From: Prevotellaceae bacterium
GTDB taxonomy: Bacteria; Bacteroidota; Bacteroidia; Bacteroidales; UBA932
NCBI GenBank assembly: GCA_031280885.1
Contig: JAITGD010000167.1
Location: 1-33,466, forward strand
DNA: 33,466 nt
Direction of reading: 5' to 3'
Shown: piece after piece, positions 7,385-14,900 of the stretch
How positions within the stretch are numbered: the first letter of the stretch is position 1
Layout of the letters: every line of letters starts with the position of its first letter
Notes under the pieces: model-generated
Told to the model about the DNA's origin: nothing
The model's input: only the letters and a program-made list of their open reading frames with translations
Database searches by the model: none
Translations under genes and position numbers: made by a program

Positions 7385-8656
7385 ATGAATTCAACATTAT
7401 TACGTTTAAACCCACATTGGAGCGGCAAAAAATATCATTCGCTACAATGTCGGTCGGCTGTCGAGAACTTGAAACGGAAAAAAGATTTACCGCATATTCA
7501 GGTTCTTACAGGCATCCGGCGCAGCGGTAAGTCAAGCATTTTTCGTTTGATGATTAACGATTTGATAGACGGCGGCGCAGATCCAAAATCAATATTGATC
7601 TTAAATCTTGACGAACCGATTTTTACTTTCGTATGGGAAAATGTAGCAGAACTTTATAAAATAGTTGAGGCCGCCGAGCAAATCACGGGCATTTCTATAA
7701 AATATCTGTTTCTCGACGAAGTACAGCAACTTAGTGGCTGGGAACTGTTTGTTAAAGGAGCGTATGATACGCAGCGTTTTGCCAAGATCTATCTTACAGG
7801 ATCTAACTCTGATTTATTACAAAATAAATTTGCCACCCTGCTTTCAGGTCGTTATTTTTCTAACATAATTCGTCCTCTGTCCTTAAAAGAGATTTTCACT
7901 ATAAATGGATTAACAGATAGATATGCGGCGCTTTCACAGCGCTTAAAAATGTTGTCTTTGACAGAGAAATATCTGCAATGGGGTAGTTTTCCAGAAATTG
8001 CACTCAATGAAATTGAAAACAGCGTAAAAACAGAGCTTTTGAGCAGCTACTACGAATCCATTGTGCTGAAAGATTGTATTGTGTATAACAATGTACGCGA
8101 CAACGCACTGTTTTATAAACTTCTGCACTTTGTGTTATCGAATGTAGCCGCACAATTTCGCTACAACACCTTGGCAAAAGCCGTGAAAAGCAATGAAGTA
8201 ACTGTGCGTAATTATTTGAATTATGCTGCTCGTAGTTACATAATTACGGACGTTGCAAATTTTTCGTTTTCATTGAAAGAAGACAACCGTCCGCAGCATA
8301 AAATTTACAGCATTGATAACGGACTGACGAGTGCCGTTGGATTTCAATTCATGAATCGCGAAGGAATGTTGTTGGAAAACGCCGTTTATAACGAGTTGGT
8401 AAATAGTGGATACGTGGACATTGCGTTTGTGCGGTCAAAGGAAGAATGTGATTTTGTTGCCCGCAAAGACGGCGCATATCACGCATTTCAGGTTTGCCAC
8501 ACGCTAACTCCGCTCAATCGAGATAGAGAATTTGCAGGTTTTAATGTTTTAAATGGAATCTTGAAGGTCGAAAGTAAAACATTAATCACCTACGACGCAG
8601 GCGAGACGATCAACGATATTTGTGTGATTCCATTCTGGGATTTTTTTGGGATTTAG
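7385..8656 (+). CDS. AAA-type ATPase with DUF4143 C-terminal domain
   Basis: 423 aa, the usual length of the AAA_14/DUF4143 family. Walker A is GIRRSGKSS at about residues 43-51 and Walker B is LFLDEVQQ at about 108-115; LTGSNSDLL is the sensor region and a family signature. The C-terminal part (ENAVYNELVNSGYVDIAFVR, then EECDFVARKDG and AFQVC) is the DUF4143 nuclease-like fold, with the QVC variant in place of a canonical E-x-K. Family members are common, often multicopy ATPases in Bacteroidota with no settled function. It has its own -7 promoter element, and no partner gene is apparent. It is unlikely to be a transposition ATPase. Confidence 0.92.
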   Translation: MNSTLLRLNPHWSGKKYHSLQCRSAVENLKRKKDLPHIQVLTGIRRSGKSSIFRLMINDLIDGGADPKSILILNLDEPIFTFVWENVAELYKIVEAAEQITGISIKYLFLDEVQQLSGWELFVKGAYDTQRFAKIYLTGSNSDLLQNKFATLLSGRYFSNIIRPLSLKEIFTINGLTDRYAALSQRLKMLSLTEKYLQWGSFPEIALNEIENSVKTELLSSYYESIVLKDCIVYNNVRDNALFYKLLHFVLSNVAAQFRYNTLAKAVKSNEVTVRNYLNYAARSYIITDVANFSFSLKEDNRPQHKIYSIDNGLTSAVGFQFMNREGMLLENAVYNELVNSGYVDIAFVRSKEECDFVARKDGAYHAFQVCHTLTPLNRDREFAGFNVLNGILKVESKTLITYDAGETINDICVIPFWDFFGI

Positions 8657-8659
8657 AAT

Positions 8660-8667
8660 TATTTTTG
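8660..8667 (+). promoter_or_regulatory. -7 promoter element (TATTTTTG)
   Basis: TATTTTTG fits TAnnTTTG and lies 17 bp before the ATG at 8685, just after the preceding stop. No convincing -33 element is visible at the right spacing. Confidence 0.45.
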
Positions 8668-8684
8668 TACTAAAAAATTGATTG

Positions 8685-9467
8685 ATGTTTCTAAAAGAGG
8701 CTAAAATACTTAAATCGCACGGTACGCAATATATACGCGATTTGGACGGGGTGGTTTTGCACGAATTATTTCGCGGACGCCCCGAAATTTCTGCTGATAT
8801 TACCGAAGCGGAACTCGCTCGGCTTGTGTCGATATGTCCGTGTGAGGCAATCGATTCCGTCGATGCTTCGATAGACCTTGGGAAGTGCGTTTTCTGTAAG
8901 GAATGTGAGTTTGCTTTGCCCGGGAAGATTCGTTTCACGAACGATTATCGCATGGCAAGCAATCGGCGTGATCGACTTGTGGTTAAACCCGGATGTAACA
9001 GCGCGATATGCGTTGAACAGCAGTTTGTTCGTGCAGAAATAAAGAGTTTCTTCGGACGCGCCCTGAAGTTAAGACAGGTTTCGGCTGCTGGCGATAATTC
9101 CTGCGAGATGGAACTTAATGCAGCAGGCAATGTAAACTTCGACATGGGGCGGTATGGGATTGAGTTTCTGGCTTCTCCACGCCACTGCGACGGGATAGTT
9201 ATCACCGGTCCGATTTCCGAAAACATGTCCAAAGCCTTGCAGATATGTTACGAAGCGACTGCGCATCCGAAGGTAGTAATACTCGTTGGAAACGATGCAA
9301 TATCAGGCGGATTATTCGCATCGAGCAAGGCTCTCGACCGCGATTTTTTAACGCAGTACGGCGTCGATTTGTTTGTCCCCGGAAATCCTGTGCATCCGCT
9401 CACTTTCATTCACGGCGTTCTTGATATGATAAAAACGAATAAGGAATTAAAATCCAAAAAGTTATGA
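8685..9467 (+). CDS. Ferredoxin domain fused to a [NiFe]-hydrogenase/NuoB-like small subunit lacking most cluster cysteines
   Basis: 260 aa from the ATG at 8685; an adjacent TTG at 8682 is the alternative. Residues 51-74 (ICPCEAI, then KCVFCKEC) retain enough Cys for one [4Fe-4S] cluster of a ferredoxin-like domain; the usual second-cluster Cys is replaced (EFALPG). From about residue 133 the protein follows the 20-kDa NuoB/HyfI/EchC small-subunit pattern: GRYGIEFLASPRHCDGIVIT, TGPISENM, YEATAHPKVVILVG, ISGGLF. Of the four proximal-cluster ligands only Cys140 remains; the others align with Asp137, Asp204 and Asn234 (in PGNP). It overlaps queE by ATGA. It is probably a hydrogenase-related (Ehr-like) electron-transfer or structural subunit rather than an active hydrogenase part. 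A NuoH/HyfC-like subunit lies at 27627. Confidence 0.8.
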   Translation: MFLKEAKILKSHGTQYIRDLDGVVLHELFRGRPEISADITEAELARLVSICPCEAIDSVDASIDLGKCVFCKECEFALPGKIRFTNDYRMASNRRDRLVVKPGCNSAICVEQQFVRAEIKSFFGRALKLRQVSAAGDNSCEMELNAAGNVNFDMGRYGIEFLASPRHCDGIVITGPISENMSKALQICYEATAHPKVVILVGNDAISGGLFASSKALDRDFLTQYGVDLFVPGNPVHPLTFIHGVLDMIKTNKELKSKKL

Positions 9468-10081
9468 TTACACCACACAACAATTTGCAGTATTTGCCTG
9501 TTGTAGAAAGTTTCTACAGCATTCAGGGAGAGGGCTGTCATGCGGGTAAGCCTGCTTGTTTCATTCGTTTAGGCGGATGCGATGTTTGTTGCAATTTTTG
9601 CGACAGCCATTCAACTTGGAATGCGCGGCGGTTTCCGTTTGTGAGTATCGACGAAATAGTGCGTCGCGTGGCCGAAACTCCGGCTAATACAGTTATTATC
9701 ACCGGAGGCGAGCCGGGTATGCACGATCTTTCGCGCCTTTGCTCAATGTTGAAGGAAAGGGAATTGTCGCTTTTTATCGAAACCGCAGGAAATCACCAGC
9801 TGACAGGCGAGTGGGATTGGATTTGCCTCTCGCCGAAGCTCAAAAAACCTCCGCTTCCGGAGAATCTGTCGAAAGCTAACGAAATGAAAGTAGTAATTCA
9901 GCATCCATCTGATTTTGAATGGGCAGAGGAAAACGCTGCTCTAACCGAAAATTGTTTGCTTTTCCTTCAGCCCGAATGGAGTGTCCACGAACAAATGACG
10001 CCTGTAATAATAGAATACGTCAAACAAAACCCTTGGTGGAATTTGTCGGTACAATTGCATAAATATCTGGAGATACAGTAA
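9464..10081 (+). CDS. queE: 7-carboxy-7-deazaguanine synthase (QueE), radical SAM
   Basis: 205 aa. QueE converts 6-carboxytetrahydropterin to 7-carboxy-7-deazaguanine in the preQ0/queuosine pathway. The N-terminal FYSIQGEGCHAGKPACFIRL is the QueE signature. The SAM cluster motif reads CDVCCNFC, which is Cx3Cx2C with one extra Cys in the loop. VIITGGEPG is the SAM-binding GGE motif, and SPKLKKPPLP matches the QueE substrate region. The ATG overlaps the stop of the hydrogenase-like gene (ATGA), so the two are translationally coupled. The 3' end overlaps a convergent gene on the minus strand by 62 bp. Together with queD at 202-633, the organism has at least these two steps of the pathway. Confidence 0.96.
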   Translation: MITPHNNLQYLPVVESFYSIQGEGCHAGKPACFIRLGGCDVCCNFCDSHSTWNARRFPFVSIDEIVRRVAETPANTVIITGGEPGMHDLSRLCSMLKERELSLFIETAGNHQLTGEWDWICLSPKLKKPPLPENLSKANEMKVVIQHPSDFEWAEENAALTENCLLFLQPEWSVHEQMTPVIIEYVKQNPWWNLSVQLHKYLEIQ

Positions 10082-10478
10082 CTTTTGGAGCTAGGATTTT
10101 TTTATCGTTCAAACTTTCTGAATCCTGATTCTCGCTATTCTGATTCAAGCTTTTACGGATGTTTGCAAGCCGTTCGGTAAAGGATTTGTTTCTTCGGCTG
10201 GTTTGTATGTCGTAATCGAATTGCATCCACACAAGCGGTTCGGCGTCAAGATCTAAGGCGGCTTCAAACAGCAAAGCATATTCGGTTGTAATTGGACGTT
10301 TGGCGTTCAGTATTCCGTTGATTTCCGAATAAGTTATCCCCATTTGCGCCGCAAGTTTGTGTTGCGATATACCACGATATTTTATTTCGTCCTTGAGTAT
10401 TTCGCCCGGATGTATCGGTTCGGACGGTTCAAGATTGTTTGCTATCATGCGGGGATCGACCCCTTTAATCTGAATCAT
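10020..10478 (-). CDS. HigA-like XRE-family antitoxin/regulator, orphan
   Basis: 152 aa. The core EPIHPGEILKDEIKYRGISQ followed by HKLAAQMGITYSEINGILNAKRPIT is the HigA/VapI helix-turn-helix, and YALLFEAALDLDAEPLVWMQ matches the family's following helices. Most HigA proteins are about 100 aa; this one has a C-terminal tail (from about residue 105) that overlaps the 3' end of queE. The start at 10478 could be 10 codons too early, as an ATG at 10448 also fits. No HigB-like toxin lies upstream or downstream, so it is either solitary or has lost its partner. A -7 element (TATCTTTG on the minus strand, 10581-10588) precedes it. It may be an autoregulated DNA-binding protein. Confidence 0.85.
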   Translation of the reverse strand: MIQIKGVDPRMIANNLEPSEPIHPGEILKDEIKYRGISQHKLAAQMGITYSEINGILNAKRPITTEYALLFEAALDLDAEPLVWMQFDYDIQTSRRNKSFTERLANIRKSLNQNSENQDSESLNDKKILAPKVTVSPDIYAIVPTNSTKGFV

Positions 10479-10580
10479 CAGACATTTATTTATAATGGTT
10501 CGACAATTCTATGATATTACATATTGTTGCAATGGATTCAACGCCGTTATCTATATTTATATCGCATACTTATAACGGTG

Positions 10581-10588
10581 CAAAGATA
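10581..10588 (-). promoter_or_regulatory. -7 promoter element for the HigA-like gene
   Basis: On the minus strand this reads TATCTTTG, fitting TAnnTTTG, about 100 nt upstream of the start at 10478. No clear -33 TTG is seen. Confidence 0.5.
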
Positions 10589-10639
10589 AGTTTTTATAAA
10601 AGCACGGCGAAAAAGTTTGAGATGCTATTTTTTGAAGCA

Positions 10640-10740
10640 AGTCGTGCCGTTAGGGACGGTGATTGACCTTATAAACAGACACTAATTAATAATCCAGCCT
10701 GCGTAGCGTCCTGATTCTTGGTTCTTGCAATCCTGAATCA
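10640..10740. repeat. Dispersed intergenic mosaic repeat (forward)
   Basis: This intergenic stretch (10479-10834) has no gene. It holds the CCGTTAGGGACGG palindrome (10649-10661), then the modules CCAGCCTGCGTAGCG, TTCTTGGTTCTTG and AATCCTGAATC. The same modules recur in reverse at 21799-21836 and forward at 22154-22201 and 18320-18418. Confidence 0.75.
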
Positions 10741-10788
10741 TTCATAAAATTTAATTTTGATGATTATTCGTTATTCAAAAAAAAGGCG

Positions 10789-10796
10789 TACTTTTG
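10789..10796 (+). promoter_or_regulatory. -7 promoter element (TACTTTTG) of the PorP/SprF gene
   Basis: An exact TAnnTTTG match 38 bp upstream of the chosen ATG at 10835. A TTTTG at 10755-10759 is too distant (29 bp) to be a normal -33 element. Confidence 0.55.
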
Positions 10797-10834
10797 GCCG
10801 TAATTAGTTTTATTTGCAATTAACGAAACAGCCA

Positions 10835-11839
10835 ATGTCCAAATGCGTTGCCATAATTTTAGCAATCTTGTTTCTGCCTTTTACAGCAAAGGCGCAGAGC
10901 GATTTTGACTTTACTCAACGCTGGTTTAATGAATCGCTATACAACCCCGCCGCTACGGGCAATAGCTTTGGTACTGACATCTTTTTGCACGGACGCGCTC
11001 AATGGATTGGGCTCGAAGGCGCGCCTACTACCGAAGCTGTATATGTGAATGCTTATTTCGAGGGGCTAAGATCGGGATTCGGGCTGGGGCTTACCGGCGA
11101 CCAGATTGGTTTTACGCACACTTACTCTTGCCGAGCGGCGTATGCTTACTTTGTCCCTACGGGTAAAGCCTCGTATATATCGTTTGGATTGTCGGCGTCG
11201 ATAGTAAGCCGCAACCGAAACGCATACGGCGCTCTGGTGGACGAACTCGACGACCCTGACTTGTTCTATGGAAACTCGTCGCACCTTACGCCCGACTTCG
11301 ACTTTGGCGTCGAATATAAAGGCCCGATAAAAATCGGCGCTTCTATCAGGCATCTTGGCACTATCCCTTCAACAGATTTCCTTGGATACGCTTACAATGT
11401 GTGGACTTACGCTTCGATGAGAATCAACGTGGCGCGTGGAATGAGCCTGGAACCGGTGGTGTCGTTTATGTATCGCGAAAAAATCAGCCGTTATGAAGCC
11501 GGCGCTATTCTGCGATTCTATCAACTTGATAGAAAAAGCGGATACGATTATAAAGACCGCTGGTGGATTGGCGCTATAAGCCGATTTCATGGGCAATTTA
11601 CCATCATGGCCGGAATGGAAATAACCAAAAACATTCGGGCTGGTTATTCCTTCGACTACGGCGCAAGCGACCTGGCGCGTATCTCCGAAAAAGGTTCTCA
11701 CGAAATATTTGTAGCCCTGAGTTTTAACCGGCTTTTCCAGAAAAAAGAATTATGCCCGGCTTTCAAAAACTCCGGCTATGATACTCGCGCTAAAAAGAAG
11801 TTTATGGATAGAATTAAATATAAATTTGAAATCTATTGA
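10835..11839 (+). CDS. PorP/SprF family type IX secretion membrane protein
   Basis: 334 aa from the ATG at 10835; an in-frame TTG 21 bp earlier is less likely. The signal peptide ends FTAKA before QSDFDF. The opening mature sequence FTQRWFNESLYNPAATGNSF, then RAQWIGLEGAPTTEAVYVNA, is the hallmark of PorP/SprF proteins, outer-membrane beta barrels that pair with type IX secretion and anchor or deliver surface adhesins. Later strands (FGLGLTGDQIGFTHTYS, FDFGVEYKGPIKIGASIRHL, NIRAGYSFDYGASDL) fit the family, and the length is close to normal. It sits directly upstream of a giant cargo gene with a gliding-type C-terminal domain, the usual sprF/cargo arrangement. Its last codons and stop lie in the first copy of a 19-bp direct repeat. 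Confidence 0.93.
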   Translation: MSKCVAIILAILFLPFTAKAQSDFDFTQRWFNESLYNPAATGNSFGTDIFLHGRAQWIGLEGAPTTEAVYVNAYFEGLRSGFGLGLTGDQIGFTHTYSCRAAYAYFVPTGKASYISFGLSASIVSRNRNAYGALVDELDDPDLFYGNSSHLTPDFDFGVEYKGPIKIGASIRHLGTIPSTDFLGYAYNVWTYASMRINVARGMSLEPVVSFMYREKISRYEAGAILRFYQLDRKSGYDYKDRWWIGAISRFHGQFTIMAGMEITKNIRAGYSFDYGASDLARISEKGSHEIFVALSFNRLFQKKELCPAFKNSGYDTRAKKKFMDRIKYKFEIY

Positions 11840-11925
11840 TCGGGACTGTTAGACTGTTGGACTGTTAGACTGTTAGACTGTTGGACTGTTGGACTATTGG
11901 ACTTTGTATAAATTTGAAACCTATT
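11819..11925. repeat. Octamer tract (eight units) bracketed by a 19-bp direct repeat
   Basis: Eight exact-length 8-bp units (GGACTGTT/AGACTGTT type) fill 11843-11906. They are flanked by TATAAATTTGAAATCTATT at 11819-11837 and TATAAATTTGAAACCTATT at 11907-11925, differing by one base. The left copy contains the end of the PorP/SprF gene; the right copy forms the leader of the cargo gene. Confidence 0.85.
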
Positions 11926-11929
11926 ATAT

Positions 11930-14900
11930 ATGTTACCATTTTATTCCCCTAAAAACATGACGGCGGCAAGATTCGCCGGATTGTGCTTTTCGAGCCTATT
12001 TCTGTGGATTGCCTCACTCGACAAAGTTCATGCGCAGTGTGCTAATTTCACGGTGGAACTCGAATATGTAACTCATTCCGATTGCCAATCGAACGGAGTT
12101 ATCAAAGTGAAACTCTCCGGAGCAGATGTTGCTCAGTTGAGTAATCCCAAATTCAGCCTTAGTTCCGGCAGCCATGCGGTGCCGCTTTCCGATAACGGAG
12201 GGCTGTTCCAAAATTTGCCGCCGGGAACTTACACCGCAACAGTGCTGGCATACTGCAACAACACATTTCAGGTTACGAAAAACTCTGTGCCGATAACCGT
12301 AACCTCGTCATACGCCGTTCCAAATGTCGATGTGCTTGAACGCAACCCTTCGCTCGAATGTCTTCCCACAGGCTCGTTCAAGCTGCATCTCGCCGACGGT
12401 AAACCGCCATACAAGATCGTTATCACCTCGCCTCCCGCAGGATACGCCGGCTCCACTACATTCACCGGCCTGCCCGCAGGAGATTATATGCTCGATAATC
12501 TGACGCACGGATCATATAGCTTTTATGTGGAAGACGCTTGTCAGTATAGAATTATAAAGAACGATGGACTCGGAGTAACCAATCACAGTTACAATGTGCA
12601 AAAAACCAAAGATGCACATACTTGCCTTCCCGAAGGTCAGGTGCGGGTAACGATGAACAACGGCGCGCCGCCTTATACTATAACAGTGTCCGAATATCCT
12701 GCGGAATATGCCGGACCTTTTTCCTTTACCACTTCTTCGTCGCCTCATCTGATCGACGATTTGCCGCAGGGCAATTACAAGTTCAAGGTGCAGGATGTGT
12801 GTAGCGCTGTGGCCGATAGCTTCAATATTCGCATAGACAAAAAGCCTCTCTACTTCAGCGGCTCGCCCTCAGTAACGCCCACAAATATCTGCGACGCCGA
12901 TGGTACTATTCGCTTTACGCTGCCCGACGGAGTGCCGAAGTTCAAAGCCGAAATCGACCGTCCGGCCCCTCTGAGCGACACTACTATCATCCAAAGCAGT
13001 CCGGTGTTTAACCTTACGGGATTAATTTCCGGCGAATATCGATTCCTTATCACCGATTCATGCCATGTGGACACCGTCCGACTTACGGTGCAGGTCAATA
13101 CCGGCACTCTATCGGTATCGAACATCCGCACCGATATAACCCGAAACTGCGGCTCGCCTAACGGAGAAGTCAGCTTCAATATCAACAACGGAAAGAAGCC
13201 TTATAAGATAGAAATAAATTCAGCCACAGGTTCCACATATTCACATACCGAGCCGGCGCATAACGGCGGAAGCTATGCCCGCTACGACTTGCCTGCCGAT
13301 AGCTTTGCGCTGAAAGTTACCGACGATTGCGGAGTAATTGTCGATACTTCTTTTGTAATCAAAGCCAATGTATTTAAATCAATCAAGCTCGATTCCGTCG
13401 CTTCGCTTGGCTGCTTCGGCACGGGAGTATTCAAGATAGCAATCACCGACGGCGAACCGAACTACACTATAATCCTTACCGACGGCCCAACGAGCCACTC
13501 AGGATGGCCTTATCCCGATACCTTGGCTACCAATTTCGCAGGAGGAGCGTTCAACGATTATGTTTTAGGAGGATTGACGCCGGGTCATTATAAAGTTAAG
13601 GTAATTGACGCTTGTCTCAGCGTGTTAGAGGCCGAGTTTACTATCGATACCCTGAAAGCTGTTCAGGACGACATTCCATACAATCCCTTCGGAGATTATC
13701 TTTATCCGCCGGTAACAAATGATAATAATTGCCAGATAGTCCGCGTGCCGGTAAACAAGCTGCCATTTTATACCGAATGGAATAATAAGCCGGAGGATGT
13801 TTACGAAGTTGCCTTTTATATAAGCGACGACCCAGCTCACATTCCTTCGCCGAATTACGCTATCTTGCAATGGCGACCCGTTACACGCGACGCTAACGAT
13901 TTTATGCCCGACACACTTAGTCAAACGTACAAATATATGCGCGATAACGGAGCTTCGCTGGTGGCTGTGATTAGGCTCAAAAACGGAGGATCCTGCCCTG
14001 TGCCGGCTCCTATGGTAATCGATACCATCAAACTGCATCCGATAGAAGGATATGTTTATTCAGACCAAAATGCTTGCGATGGATTCAGGCTTGGATTCAG
14101 CCAAAATACCAACGAAAAAGGTCTGATATGCTATCCGTACAGCGTCGATTTGATGGCCGAAGACGGAACTACGCTTGTGCAAAGTCTCACAAACATTAAT
14201 TCTCCGGCGACTCAGTACTTTGCCGGCAAAATTCCCTTCGGAAAGTATTATCTCGATTTCACCGACAGCGAAGGAACCGTCTGGCGCGATAGCGTGGAAA
14301 ATCGTGTCTGGCACAGCCCGACGAGCATCAGCAATCCTCCCGGAACCAAAAATCTGCTTTGCAATTCATATACGGCGATGTTTTCCATAATTGAAATCTG
14401 TAAACCATATCAATGGAAACTCATCAACCAAAGCAACGTAGTGATAGACTCGCTTACCAATGTCAATGACGATAATATCGAAGTCGATTCTCTTGAATAC
14501 AACCATACGTACAGGCTGCTGCTTATCAGCAAAACCAACGATAGCACATATTCCCAGCCTTTCAGTTTTAATAGGGACATCCTTGCGAATTACGCAATCA
14601 ACCAAGGCGCGTCAATATGCACTCTTGGCACGGGATATATCCAGATAAACCGCACGGGAGCGTCGCAGGATCGGCTATTCCAGCCGGGTACGAAAATCAT
14701 ATATCTATCGGGGCCAACAGTTCCGGTAAACGATACCGTAGAAATCGTAAACACAGGCATAACAGAGGTCTTTCCCTTTAGCCTCGATCCCTTTACCAGA
14801 AATTACGACACCATCGCGCCGGGGATATACACCTTCAAAGTTATTGACGACTGCGCTCTGGAACATTCTCTTTCGATTGACTTCAAGGTCTATTCGTATG

